A stretch of DNA of 64,000 nt from Girardinichthys multiradiatus (lineage: Eukaryota; Chordata; Actinopteri; Cyprinodontiformes; Goodeidae): NCBI RefSeq assembly GCF_021462225.1, contig NC_061812.1:37869175-37933174 (forward strand), in the 5' to 3' direction. The notes below the pieces were generated by a model. It was not told where the DNA came from. It searched no databases and saw nothing but the letters and a program-made list of their open reading frames with translations. The translations under genes were made by a program, and so were the position numbers. The stretch's first letter is position 1. Each line of letters opens with the position of its first letter. Of the stretch, positions 34,726-47,402 are shown piece after piece.

Positions 34726-35690
34726 CAGGGGCGGGTTGGGTATTGGGAGGTTCAGGAGGTCTCCCAAATGGCTGGTCATTTCCAGGCCGAACAGGCCGGT
34801 GATCAGAATGATTATATTTTTTTACCCAATTAAGAGCCACTCTTGTGGCTACAGGTGCAGGAGTGAAACGTCAGACAGACTCAGTCTGATACGAGCGGCC
34901 CCTCCCAATTTGAAAAAGAAAAGTATTGACAAAAGAGGAGCGGCTTAATTTAACCAAAATGTCAAAAAGAAAGGAAAAATAGGTGGGTGGGGCCGAAAAA
35001 CGGCGAGAAAAAAAAGAAAAAGTTGATATAGGATGCAGCCAAATGTGTCAAATTAACAGACATTTTCTTTGTAGAAGGAGCCAAGGACAGTGATGAGGGC
35101 CCAAGCAGCAACACTAAAGCAGGTTAGCAAGCACTGGTATCCCAGACTTACCATATAGTGTGTGTTTGTGTTTTTGGGTGTGTTCAGAGCACACAGAACA
35201 TTAAAGGCAGCCTGTCAGCAATGTTACACCAAACATGCAGAAATGATTAATCTGCCACTGAACAGAACATGACACACATTGCAAAAGAAAGCATTTTGGG
35301 AGACAGTCTGTGTTCAAAGTAAAAAAAATCTGAGTATACACTGTATCCTACATCTAGTTGTCCTGTTGTGAATTTTTCATTAGCTGTTTTACCCACTCAA
35401 GAAAAATACAAATAAAGTGATTGATGTTTAGCGCTTTTCCTTAAGTTGATTCTTATATTTTATTTGTGCTCTAACACTATGAATTATTTGCAAAATTGCT
35501 ATAAATTGTATCGTTGTTATACAGTAGCAGATAAGGACAGTGTCAGCTGTGGTTGTGGACCTATGAAAGAGGGACAGGATGAGGCAGAGGAACAGGAGGA
35601 GGAGAAACAGGAGAGCATAGCAGGAACCACTGCCAGGTGTGTTTGGGATTGCGTCAGCATTATGTCTTTTTTAGGATTATATTAACAAAC
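34726..35690 (+). mobile_element. hAT transposon 5' part (ZMYM-like), degraded
   Basis: CAGGGGCGGGTTGGGTATTG at 34726 resembles a hAT terminal repeat. At about 34960 an ATG opens MSKRKEK followed after a stop by basic text (KKKKK region) and, in another phase, AAKCVKLTDIFFVEGAKDSD at about 35030-35090, similar to the N-terminus of hAT transposases of the zinc finger MYM-like type. An acidic segment (EGQDEAEEQEEEKQES, about 35565-35620) could be a second exon. No BED/TTF finger or catalytic domain was found, and the 3' end is not located. Confidence 0.5.
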
Positions 35691-36169
35691 CTTGGCTTTT
35701 GACAGTCTAAGAAATTATTAATTTTCAAAATTTTTTAATTCTATCTCCAAGCAGATCTGTAAATAAATTTTATCCAGATGAGTCTTCTGCACACCTACCC
35801 AACTGACAATACTGATTTGAACTATTTTCTTCATCTCGACAAATGTGTACAAGGTATAAAATAAGTCAAATCTACCGCTTTGATTACAAACATGAAGACT
35901 CACTGGATAAAACAAATTTGCTAATATACAATATAGCCTAATATATTAGCATATGTTTATGGGAAAAGGAATCTTTTTTTATGTTTTCAGCTGTTAAAAA
36001 GTAGATAATAGGTTTTGACTAAATTACTCTGGTCTAAAGAGGTTTATAATGCATTTTGTTTCAACTGCAGAAAGAATCCGATCCACCTCTACAGTTATGT
36101 TGGTGGTTTTCTAAATTAAGCATCTGTTTTCTGTCCACTGGTATGATTGGATAAAAGGCCTTGCTAAAT
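35691..36169. other. Unassigned DNA
   Basis: No gene or repeat recognised. Confidence 0.5.
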
Positions 36170-36415
36170 CAAGCTCCCGGGCTGAATTTAAACACTAGCC
36201 CACCCCTGGTAATGTGCCTCATTGTGTGGTCCTCATGAAGGTGTCCTGAACCGCTCTTTGACCCGTCACCTGGAGCCTGTTTGCCATGGGAGACCCTACC
36301 AAGGGCATTTAAGCCCCGGACAAAATAGCCTCTAGGATCATTCGAGCACTCAAACACCTCAACCATGTTAAGGTGGTGGTTCAAGGAGTGGCCGATTCAA
36401 GTCAAGAAGCAGAAA
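36170..36415. repeat. Dispersed repeat fragment, LINE 5'-region type
   Basis: Phrases such as TTTGACCCGTCACCTGGAGC, GGGAGACCCTACCAAGGGCA and CATGTTAAGGTGGTGGTTCA match, by recall, a repeat found upstream of RTE-like LINE coding regions in fish. The minus-strand frame at 36169-36384 is a chance translation. Confidence 0.45.
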
Positions 36416-39329
36416 TCTTTGAGTAGAAGAATACTTCTTCCCAAGCACTCTTTGTGATTTGTCTCATAACCTTTTGCTGGCATCTTTCTTCCACCAACAT
36501 CTGCCTTTGGAGATTGTTTCAGAGATGCAGTGTTTTTCTGTCTCTAAGCATCACCAACAAAACATGTTGCACAACACACAAGATGAACTGATACCAGTTA
36601 ACCCTACAGAGTGTATTTTTGTCTCGCTCAGAAACCCTACCCATAAGTGAACAGGGCAGGGCGGAGGCAGCAGAAGGCAAACAGATATATAATAGATGTG
36701 TGTGACGTGTCCCTCAACAGTGAGGGTGCTGCTGTCAGACTGTTTGCCAATCAGGTGATTGGCTTGTCACAAAGCTGGCATTTTATATCATCCCGTAAAC
36801 AGGAGCAGCTGTTTTTATGTGTTTGTATTTGTGTTGTTTCAATTTATATTATCCCAACAAAAAAGGAAAAATAAAGACAAACATGGTCTCTAACTTCTCA
36901 CTCAGGCGTAACCGAACAGTCACCAGAATACTGATTGGCCTGTATTCATGCAAGGTGCGTTAGGCACTTACAGGCTGGTGACTATCAGGCATAAAAGTGG
37001 ACATTGCTGCTCAAACTCAGGCTCTTTAATCAAAACTGATTTAATATTCAGTGTCACTGGAATCCCACAGACCCGTTGTCAACCACCTGCTTTAAAAGGA
37101 ATCCAAAAGCAGATTAAGAGTCAATGGTTAGTGTCAGGTTTTAAGGGACGTCAAGAATACAAAATGATGGTTGATTTTAGAGCTGATGAGAGATGAAGTC
37201 TGGTCACTGCAACATGGGGCCTGAGCGCTGTGGTTCTCTGTGTTGTTGGGACCCACAGCCATGGATACAACATGAAAGATGCGGTACAAACTTTTCTGGA
37301 ACTTTCAAAATAAATTGCATTGACCGACTTCCAGCAACTTAGGAAGGGGGGGGGAGGGGGGGTAACAGTGGACTTCCCATGATGCCACTGCCCGTATAAA
37401 ACCCCCACCTTCCCAAGGAACCGACCTCTTCTACGCGGGCCACACAGGGACCTGGACAGAGAGATCCAGCGCGCTAATGTCTCTTTGCTGGCAAACAGAC
37501 TTAACTCTTCAACTGGATCCAAGGGTGTCATAAGATCACGCGATCATATGCACAAATTAAGTACGAATGAATCACTGTATGTGTATCCGGTATTCATTCA
37601 AGAACGAGAATAATTAAGGTACAAGCATTGCCTGATTTTCTCTCTGAGGCTTGCAGATGCAAACTTTGTTCCAGAAAATTCCCTGCAGAGACACTGTCTC
37701 TACGAAGCCAAGTGGAGAAGTTTCCTGGTCTCAAGGATGACAACAGAGACCGCATCACCGTGGTAACGTGCAGCTTGGTTGGCCCGACAGCGAGCCGCCG
37801 CCCCCAACAGCTTCAGAGGTTAGCTGAAACTAACCTTCGTTCAAAATGGATGTTTCTTCAAACTTCGTCATCGTCCGGACAACTGCTCAGTGCGGTTCAC
37901 GAGGTTAGGGTTTGGGCAGAGAGAAGTGATTTAGGATGAAATGATCTGAACGTTTTTATTTTTATGAAGTTTGGTTTTGTTTGTGTTGAACTCAGCTATC
38001 TGCTCAGCACATGCTCAGTTTTGTGTTCTGTGTTTGTGTGTTTTTAAAGTTAAGACAAACTTTATTTAAAGGGTGATTTTAAATACAGAAGATTGATCAT
38101 AATGCGCTGTCTGCGCTTATGCATTTTAAACCCTTTTATTAACGGTATTTTAAAGGTGTGTGTTTGATGCTGGTGCTAAGCTATCAGCTTCTTTTGTTAG
38201 CTTTAACTGCTAACAGCTAAGAACACGTGCTTGCATACTTAAGCCCATTTCTCCAGAAAGAATGGTTCTTTTCCAAAATACCTCCCTAAATATTTTACTA
38301 TTTCCTTAATAATGTTTCTTTAAATATTATTTCAATAAATAAAGACAGCTAATGAGACACTGTTGAAAATTAGTCATCCAGAAGGTTGGTTTTATTCAGC
38401 AGATCATTCTTTAAAACTTTATTTTATTAAAATAATATTTTATCTGATCTTGTATTGTGAATGGTTGTCTAAACGTTTGCTGATTATTGCCTAAGTTAGT
38501 TCTAAGACTAACTTAACTTCATTTCCAGATTCTTCAAGATAATCTTTGGTTCTCAAACATAAACATTGCATAGTAATGTTGCATCACTCTTTCGGTCATG
38601 ATTTTCAATCATCTTTGATCAACTTGTTTATATTGTACTGTAGCCCATTAGTCTTCGTTATTCTTTAATTCTGCTTGGTAGTTTAGTTGGATTGTTTTAG
38701 CATGGTGAAGAGTTTGTTGATTGAAATATGTTTGACTTTGAGTTGACTTATTTTTGTTAATAAATTCTTGCATTTTAAGAAATTGTGTGAATTCATTCCA
38801 TGTGTGTGTAGAGTTTATGCTGTTCAATAATGTCAGAGCTCGTCTCACACCTTTCTATTTTGTCCTAATACCACCACCTTACTGGGCTGGTATTCACAGG
38901 ACAACCCTTAACAGACCGAAATATTATTTGATAAAATATTAAAGTATTAATATTAAATAATATATTCAGATTCATAGTCACAACAATGTGTATCTGTATT
39001 CTGCATAATATTGGAGTTGTACATTCCAACAATTAATAGATTTCCAGATTTCAGGAACAGCAAATACATGGAAGTGGTTTGTGCCGAGGATCTTGGCAGA
39101 CTGAAATTGACAGATTTCATCACAGAGGATGTGCAGTAAAATTGTCAAGTGCCAGCCAATGTGTGTTAATATGAATAATAAATAACAGTGCTAAGAAGTG
39201 TTTAAGCACTATATTAGGATTGTGTGTTTAAGCACTTTGTATATCCAAGGTATAAGAACTGTTGCCTAAACTCAGTCTGAGCAGTTTTAGCTATAAGTTC
39301 AGTTTTAGTACTAAACTTTTCTGAGCAAC
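36416..39329. other. Unassigned DNA with a weak candidate promoter and first exon
   Basis: Contains a G-run (G9-A-G7, 37346-37362), TATAAAA at 37395-37401, then a CpG-richer stretch to about 37930 with an ATG in good context (AAAATGG, 37847). From that ATG a frame reads MDVSSNFVIVRTTAQCGSR and then meets GAGGTTAGG, which could be a splice donor. I do not recognise the peptide. The rest is AT-rich and empty. Confidence 0.35.
37395..37401 (+). promoter_or_regulatory. Possible TATA box
   Basis: TATAAAA about 35 bp after a 17-bp near-continuous G-run and upstream of a CpG-richer stretch. Position is compatible with a promoter but nothing confirms transcription. Confidence 0.25.
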
Positions 39330-40460
39330 GTCCGAAAATTAGAGCAACATCTGAATATCTCAGATGAATCTATCTGTGTCTCATTTAATCTCAGTATAAA
39401 TCCAGATGTTCTCTAAAGGCCTTAAAGGTTTCTTAGAGAACATTAATGAAACAGCAACAATGAAGCAAACAGGATCATGATAACTAAAAAACACAACAGA
39501 CAGATCAGAAATGAGATATGAGGAGCAGTTTAAAGCAGGGTTATGTTTCTAAAACAAAATTCCAAGCTTTAAACATCTCACAGAGGTCTGTTCAATCTAT
39601 CAGAAAATGGTAAGAAAATCCCACAAGTGCAAACCTACCGTAACATGGCATTCCACTTTAACTTAATTGCGCAAACTCGTCATTGTTGAAAGAAAACCAT
39701 AAAATATCCTGTTTAAAGTGTGGTACAGGCCATCGACATAGCCAACGAATGGAAGCAAGACCAAAAAATTTAATCTGTTTTCCCTACATGGACGCCACTC
39801 TGAACATACAATCCCCACTGTGACATAAGATGGTGGAAGCATAATGCAGTAGCGATGCTTTTCCTACAGCAGGGAAGCTGGTCAGAGTTGATGGGAAGAT
39901 GGATGTAGCTTAACATGGGGCAATCCCGGAAGAAAACCTGTTACAGGCTATACTTGTTTTTTTGGGTTTAAGACCCAGGAGGAGGTTCACCTTCCAGCAG
40001 GACAACCCAAAACATACAGTCAGAGCTACAAAGGAATGGTTTAGATCAGAGCATAATAATGTGTGAGAATGATCCAGACCTTACAGAAAAATCCCATTGA
40101 TTTGTGCTCACATGTGAAACACCTGTGTTTCAGTTATGATCCCATGGGCTTCACGATGTTTCCCATGCAGTCACGTGAAATTCATGAGATTTTTCCGTTA
40201 GGGAGACCCAAATCCAGTGGAGAAAATGTGTTTGAATACGTCAAACTTGTTGTTCAACGAGGCTTCTCATCCAATATGACTTTTTCTAAAAGGAGAAGGC
40301 AAACAAATAAGTCTTAAATATGCAAGACTAGTCCAGACATAGCCTACTCCAAAAGAGTTTCTGCTGTAATCCCAGCCTTATTTGGTTCTTCAAAGTATTT
40401 AATAAGGCACGCTGAATACAAATGCGCCACATAATTGTTTTTTTATATTTCCTTCAGGTG
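39330..40460 (+). mobile_element. Tc1-like transposon relic with a 155-bp insertion
   Basis: Plus-strand transposase text is readable in order: AAACACAACAGACAGATCAG, AGTTTAAAGCAGGGTTATGT, GGGAAGCTGGTCAGAGTTGA, AGGTTCACCTTCCAGCAGGA (FTFQQDN region), ACATACAGTCAGAGCTACAA, and finally GAATACAAATGCGCCACATA near the end. Stops occur throughout. Family sequence is interrupted at about 40105-40262 by unrelated DNA that includes the 84-codon frame seen here. Same family as 2427-3805 and 32725-33210. Confidence 0.75.
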
Positions 40461-41224
40461 GATGATTTCTACGGCGTCATGCATCTACACCTACTTTTGT
40501 GTTGTTGGTTCTTTTAAAGGATAACATGTCAATCTGACGTTCATTGTGACTGTTTGATAAAATGTTCTCTCAAAGCCCAACAGTGCTCTCTCAAATGGAA
40601 ATAAATTACAAAATCTGATGTAGACAATATAGCTTGCCACACATTGACCAGAGCCGTTTGAAGGGATTACGAGAGCCAGTCAATGGGCACCACTGCATAT
40701 ATTGACTATAGAAGCTGGTTAATAAGATTAGCTTTATTGTGTTTTGTTGGTCCCAGACAGACAGCTTCACTAGTTCTTTCTTCACACACAGTCTAATCAT
40801 CCACTGATGCAGATATAACAAGCCAAAGCTTGAAGCCTCGTGGCAAAAGAGCATGAAAGAGTTTATTTTTTACCAACACTTTGGATATTCAAATCAGCTT
40901 TTTCATAATACAAACATGGATGCAGATGAAGGAATGAGGCGATTTCCTACACATGACAGATAAACACAGTACAGTAAAGAACAGCTATAACACTTTGAAA
41001 GAAATATTCCTCACATCTATTGAGTTTTGCCGGAAACATTTGTTGTCTGGCCAATTTAGTGCCTGTGAAGACATTAACAACAGTGTGTTCACGTTTTGTT
41101 CCTCTAAAAATGCATGTCTGAAACTGACACAACAACCACCATAATGCGTAATGTTCCACTGTAGTACATTCAGAGTCATTCAATAAACTGTTATTGAAGT
41201 AGCAGAAGTTGACACTGGAATATT
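40461..41224. other. Unassigned DNA
   Basis: No gene or repeat recognised; overlapping 60-80 codon frames on both strands have no domains. Confidence 0.5.
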
Positions 41225-42480
41225 GAGGAAAACTCAGCCTTTAATTCAAGAATATTTATTGAGTGGGGGAAAAATTCCAAACCAAGAAGTATTTTTTATT
41301 TTAACAAAAACAGTGGTGCCACAATTATTGGCACCTCTGCTTTTAAAACTTGGTACAATCCCCTTTTAGCCAATAGGACAGAACTTAACGTTCTCCTCTT
41401 AACATTTCACAAGATTTAAGCATCCAGAGAGAGGGATCTTTGACCTCTGCACAACCTCTCAAAGTCCTGGTCCTTTCTTGTACTCTCTGCTCTTCAGCTC
41501 AGCCCCACAGCTTTTATACCAGATTAAGGTCTAGGGACTAAGATAGCCACAAAAAAAGGTAAATTTTGTGTCTGGAGAACTATTTCTTTGCTGATTTAGT
41601 TATATTTTTAAAATGTCCTGATATTTAAAAGAGTTCATGATGTCATGGTTGTTGCCTAAAAGCTTAAACTGGGTTTCTGTCATGATTTGGGTGTGTTTTC
41701 TTTTATTTTTCTGTTTTAGTTATTCTTTATTTCAGTTTACGTTTTTGGATCTTGCTTCCGTTTTCCTGGCTGTGCTTTAGTTTCTTAGTATTGTTCATGT
41801 TATGTACGTTATGTTTTCCCGATTAGTTTTGTATCTTTGGATTTCTGTTTTGCCCAGTTACGTTTTGTTTCTCCCTGCCTATGTCAACCATAGCAATCAG
41901 CTTCATTCGGTCCACCTGCATCATGTAATCAGTCTTCTCAGTTCACCTTTACCACGCTTCATATATACACCGTCGTTCTGTTTACTCCTCGCTGAAACAT
42001 TCGCTCTGTGATCATTCTGTTTATGCCAAGCCTGTTCTGACTGCCTGTCCATGCCTGTTTCTGCCACCACCTGCTGAAGTGAGTTTTATTTATTAAATCA
42101 GTTTACTCACCACTCTACGATGCTTCCTGCTCGTCTGCTTTCTAGGGTCTTCCACCACACCAGCCCGGACAGTTTCATCCGACCAAGGCACGCTGGTGCA
42201 GTTAAAGTCCCAGTAGAGTTTAGAAAACTCCACATATTTATGTTTGTGGTGGTCGGACAGAAAATGCTTTTTCCTGGCATGCTCCCTGACCAACGCTGGT
42301 ATGTAGATGTCATCTATAATGGTTGTCATAGAGATCTGATGACACACCACCCTTTGCTGCAGTTCTGCAACAATGAGCTTTGGAGATTGTTTTACCTCCT
42401 TTGCTATCCTGCTCACTGTGGATAGTGGTAAGATTAACCTTGTCCGGTCTTGTTTGTCACAGTTGCAGTTGTTTCAAACT
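41225..42480 (-). mobile_element. Tc1-like transposon relic split by a solo LTR
   Basis: Left part (41225-41677) has GTGGTGCCACAATTATTGGC and downstream text typical of a fish Tc1 family end. Right part (42172-42425, minus) encodes pieces of a Tc1 transposase: SRIAKEVKQSPKLIVAELQQ, YVEFSKLYWDFNC and PWSDETV (first catalytic Asp). The two parts join at GTTTC, the target duplication of the LTR at 41678-42171. No complete frame remains. Confidence 0.68.
41678..42171 (+). mobile_element. Solo LTR, 494 bp, with GTTTC target duplication
   Basis: Starts TGTCATGATTTGGGTG and ends AGCCCGGACA; GTTTC flanks both sides (41673-41677, 42172-42176). Similar by eye to the LTR at 51487-52008 in inverse orientation (shared CATATATACAC, TGCTTCCTGCTCGTCTGC and CCATGCCTGTTTCTGCCA-type phrases), so it is a member of that LTR element family reduced by LTR-LTR recombination. 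Confidence 0.85.
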
Positions 42481-42540
42481 TTTTAAATTATATCTCGGAC
42501 TATAGATTTAGGCAAGCTTTAGCAAGAAGCTGTTCATAAA

Positions 42541-44190
42541 GCAACCAACCCCCCACCATCAGATCCTCTGCCTACACTAAAGATCTCCGAGAAAGAGGTA
42601 AACAGGCTCTTTCAGCGCATGAAAACAAAGAAAGCTGGAGGACCCGATAACGTCTCCCCATCATGCCTGAAAGCCTGCGCACATCAACTCGCTCCGATCT
42701 TCACAAGGATCTTCAACAAGTCACTGGAGAAATGTGAGGTCCCCTCCTGCCTCAAACGATCCACCATCATCCCGGTTCCCAAGAAACCCACCATCGTAGG
42801 ATTAAATGACTACAGGCCTGTAGCCCTGACGTCTGTGATCATGAAGTCCTTTGAGCGGCTGGTGTTGAAGCACCTGAAAGACATCACAGGACCCCTGCTG
42901 GACCCCCTGCAATTTGCTTACCGAGCAAACAGGTCGGCAGATGATGCTGTTAACTTAGGTCTACACTTCATCCTGCAACACCTCGACCGTCCAGGGACGC
43001 ATGCCAAGATCCTGTTTGTAGACTTCAGCTCGGCCTTCAACACCATCATACCAGACATCCTCCACCAGAAGCTCACACAGCTCAACGTCCCAGCCTCCAC
43101 CTGTCAGTGGATCAACAGCTTCCTGACGGACCGACAGCAGCAGGTGAGACTGGGGAGCATCTTCTCCCAATCCAGATCAATAAGTAGTGGTGCCCCCCAG
43201 GGGTGTGTTCTATCCCCACTCCTCTTCTCTCTGTACACAAATGACTGCACCTCATCGGACTCATCCGTGAAACTCCTGAAGTTTGCAGATGACACCAATG
43301 TCATTGGACTGATCCAGGACGGTGATGAGTCTGCATACAGACAGCAGGTGGATCGGCTGGTACACTGGTGCGGTCAGAACTACCTTGAACTGAACCCACT
43401 CAAGACTGTGGAAATGGTGGTGGACATTCGGAGAACACCACCCCCATACACCCCCCTCACCATCCTCAACAACACTATCGGCCGTGGACCACTTCAGGTT
43501 CTTAGGAACCACCATCTCTGAGGACCTGACTGCAACGAATAATCAGGACTGCAGAGAGAATAATCAGAGATGGTCTTCACACATAGACACTGTTCGAAAA
43601 AAGGCCCAGCAGAGACTGTACTTCCTGGGGCAACTCAAGAAGTTCAACCTTCCACAGGAGCTGCTGGTCATCTTCTACACTGCCATCATTCAGTCTGTCC
43701 TGTCTTCAACTATCTCAGTGTGGTTTGGCTCATCCACAAAACAGGACAGGTCCAGACTGCAACGAATAATCAGGACTGCAGAGAGAATAATCAGAGCTGA
43801 CCTTCCCTCCATCCAGGACTTATACAGGTCTAGGGTCAGGAAAAGAGCTGCCAAAATCTCTGCAGACCCCACACACCCTGCACATAAACTGTTTAGAGTT
43901 TTACCTTCAGGCCGCCGCTACAGAGCACTGTTCACTAAAACCAGCCGCCACAGAGACAGTTTCTTCCCCCAGGCTGTTTCTCTGATGAACATTCAATAGA
44001 GTACAAAACAACAGCATACAGATGTTGCAAATGCACCTTTTTTATTAGATATGTGTATATTGTACATTGTAAATTGTAAATTTGTATATTCTGTAATGCA
44101 AAAACAGAACAAAAGAGCAAAGTGTACCGGAGGCAAATTCCTTGTTTGTATGTACGAACTTGGCAATAAAGCTGATTCTGATTCTGATTT
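42541..44190 (+). mobile_element. Rex1 LINE, 5'-truncated
   Basis: The 3' 1.65 kb of a Rex1 non-LTR retrotransposon ending with TTGGCAATAAAGCTGATTCT and a (TGATTC)n tail. The reverse transcriptase is nearly readable but carries one frameshift and one small duplication. The 5' end lies close to the Tc1 relic at 41225-42480. Confidence 0.9.
42619..43999 (+). pseudogene. Rex1 reverse transcriptase, frameshifted
   Basis: Coding runs from before 42619 (KAGGPDNVSPSCLKACA) through NDYRPVALTS, FVDFSSAFNTI, SSGAPQGCVLSPLLF and LLKFADDTNV (catalytic FADD at about 43282-43293), so fingers and palm are intact. A one-base shift between about 43484 and 43521 moves the frame; the second part starts in HFRFLGTTISEDL and continues to a stop at 43997-43999 with the conserved thumb and C-terminal text (RIIRTAERIIRADLPSIQDL; RDSFFPQAVSLMN). 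A 39-bp in-frame insertion at about 43531-43569 copies sequence from 43758-43796. The endonuclease is absent. Confidence 0.92.
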
Positions 44191-47100
44191 GACTTGTGAA
44201 GATTATAACTTGTATAGCATGTTCTGTAGTTTTTCCAATTTTTAAGAGTTGTTAAAAGAAATTGGCTTCTGTGTCACATCATATTGTCAACACAGGGGAA
44301 TCTGAAGTACTCTACTCTTAGATCCGTGATGCTTAGTTAAATAAAGAAGTACCTTTGAAATGTCTTCATACTTTATTAGATTGAATGTACCATCATGGTT
44401 CGGATTAGTCGACTAAAATCTGTCGTCCTGAAAAAGAATGTGAAATCTGTTGTGAATAAACATGATTTAAAAAACTGCATGCATTACTCGGGTGGTTTCA
44501 CGTTCTTTAGGGTTTTAAGTAGCATTCAAACGCTGAAACTGAATCTTGCTATTGAGAGGAAGAATTTGACAGTTTTTTCTCAGCAGGAAGTGATCAGCTT
44601 TTTCCATCCATTTCTCTTTTACTGTGCCTTTGTAAAAAAAACCTATTTCTTATATACAGCTTATTAGTCACAGAGGATTAGACCCATAGCACAGACGAGC
44701 AGAGATGGGAGCTAAGAAGAGAAGAGAGGAAGATTAAATCCATTTGGTTTATAAGTTAATGGTCCCACGATAAGTAGCTACAGTATATAGGATAGGAGAT
44801 GCACCTAATCTGAAACCTCTACTTCATACGCAGAGGTCCAGGGCATACCGCCGTGTTTGTAAACAGGTTCATCGCCGCCTGATAGAGAATCACTGATGAA
44901 TTGTGGACTCAGGCCAACTTTATTATCAGCCATGATAGAGATCTCTCCACCTCCAACCCTTTCAGGAGCTTATTTGAAAATCAAGACTCATTTATCAATT
45001 TTTGATCTAATTAAACAACCTGGAGCGGTAATGAAAGCAGGGACTGGCCAATATCTGACTCCATTAGTCACAGGCACTGCATGGAAAATGGTCCACACAA
45101 TGCTTCACAATTTTAAGCCAACTTTCTCACCACGTCTGCTCCTGCAGCTGTGAAGGAATTTAATCCTGTGCTCAGCTCATCTGTTTTTTTGCTTCTCTAC
45201 TTCTACTTTTGACTGTTACCTAGTTACTCCCTTTAAACCTGATTCTGGCAGAAAATCAACTATTGTCCCTCTGCTTCCTTGTTGTAAAGCGAATATGCAA
45301 GAATTGGCCACTAAAACCAAATAAAACAAGTGCATGTCATGTGTTCCTCTACATTAAGGCAGCGATCGCATGCACACACTGAAAGACTTTGATATTGAGC
45401 ACCAGAAAAATCGCTGTGTTTGCAGGTTATTATGACGTTTCAGTGTAAGGCTGCATGGTATTTGGAAAAAAGTTTGAAAGTATCATTACTGAACACTGAA
45501 TTATTATCTGCTGCGATCAAACATTTTCTTTGATCTGTCCTTTTATTTACCAATACACAATATTCTGATCACTCTGCCTGATCCTTAGTATCTCTGTCTT
45601 TAAAATCTGTCAGTTGTCGGCTTTAAGGGCAGGGAATCTATCCAGCTGTTCAAACATACTATTGGCATGCAGGCAGTGAATGCACAGCCTTTTAAAAATC
45701 ATTGCTCAAATATTGATTCCAATCTTTCCCTTTTTATTGCAGGTTTGCATATTTTAATGCTGAAAATATAACATTGCAATTCAGGATCTAATGTACTTCT
45801 ACTTTTCTCAAATGAATCTGCATCCAATGGAAGTATGAAGCATGGACTCATCTTGCTAAACTAAACTTTGCAGCAAAAGAACATGTCCCCCATCTGCTGG
45901 TGTACTTGGGTATTACATCTCTGTGACAGCAAGCCTTTAGAACCAACTACTACCAGGAAGACTCAATGTTAAACTAACAATGACTGAATAAGTTCCAAAA
46001 AAACTTCCTTCTAACATTTCTGTAGCTTTTTACAGTGTAACTACTATGTAACAAGTGTAAATACGCCAACAAAATCTGCTGTTGTGTAACATTTATTTGG
46101 GGAGATTATCAATATTCCTGTATTTCCGATTAGAAACTATTTAAATAGACCACTGAATGATTTATATTTCAATAAATTTTTAAAACTATTACAACAAAAT
46201 TAGATAAATTTGAACTAATTTGATTAAATTAATTAGGTTCTAACTTGTCTGTTTTATCTTGACTTTAGAAACAGCAAGCAATATTTGTCAATTTATGTTT
46301 TGTTCATTGATCAGACATACAATAAAAACTTCATAAATACCAGGATGAAATAATGTGTATAAAATGTCTTAATCCAGAATATTCTTGCTTAATATATTTC
46401 CAAAATCTAAAAGATCAGACTTATCAATACCAAAAATCTTGTCCCAAATCTTGTCCTGAGGTCATTGTTTTCTCTGATGCTATCATTAAAGAGGAAACAG
46501 GACCTTTACGATAATGTTTTTTACACATTTCACAGATGGGAAGCTCATCCCATATGTATAAAAATCATCATTACAGAATGTGCTTACATGCTGTTTTGGA
46601 TATTTTGCAAAGGAACTGACATTCGGGTGTTATGCACTCTAGTCACTCACTTGCAAAACCTCTAGAATTTGACTTGCTATGGTTTTAAACTTTGGTGCAT
46701 CCAAAATCTTTCCCTTTGCTTTTCCTGCTGAGGAGTTTTCCATCCGACACTGCCACTGTATGACGTGGATTTAAAACGCGAAACTATTCAAAGAGCTTCA
46801 GCTTTAATCCATTCAGAGTGTTCATGTTATTAGACAGAAATGCTTTAGACTAGTTTCCAGGTGTAATCATTGGTTTACAGCATCTTTTAGAGAAAGATCT
46901 ATACAATGGTGGGGAGCTTGAGGAGCACTTCTGTTCTCTTAATGTTTGTTGTGGATTTACAGCAATCAATGTTGCTTTTTCTGACTTTGTTATTGATCTG
47001 GGTGAAATGTTGAATTGTTTGCAGGATTTTGTTAACTAATGGTAAGGATTTCCTTGTTTGATTCAATTAAGGGCTTTGAATTAACATAGAAAAAGGCTAA

Positions 47101-47341
47101 ATATATTCAGCAGCTTGCTTTGGCTAAACAGTTTTTAAATATATTTCTAAGTAAAAAACAAAGAAGCCCTTAGACTTGTGGTAGTGGGTTTTTTTTTTCC
47201 AAGTCTGCCTCTCTATTGTGTCTGTATGTTGTAGAAGAAAATCTGACAGTGCAGATAACAAATGGAGAAACTCCCAGAGCGAGCATACACTGGACTCAGT
47301 GTAATTTATTGTTTTAAATTAAACAATATGTCTAATGTTAG
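44191..47341. other. Unassigned AT-rich DNA
   Basis: No gene, RNA or mobile element recognised in about 3.1 kb. Frames up to 90 codons (for example 44395-44667 plus) lack domains. Confidence 0.5.
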
Positions 47342-47402
47342 TCAAGTCAAGTTTATTTATATAGCGCTTTTCAGCAACAAGGCACTCAAAGCGCTGTAGT
47401 GA
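47342..47402 (-). repeat. Short LINE/SINE 3' tail fragment
   Basis: CAAGTCAAGTTTATTTATAT then AGCGCTTTTCAGCAACAAGG is the reverse complement of a common fish retroposon 3' end with a CTTGA-type tail. Only about 60 bp remain. Confidence 0.6.

Noticed and set aside
37151..37531. 126-codon minus-strand frame
   Set aside because: Includes a long proline run from the G-tract and no recognisable domain; overlaps the candidate promoter on the other strand.
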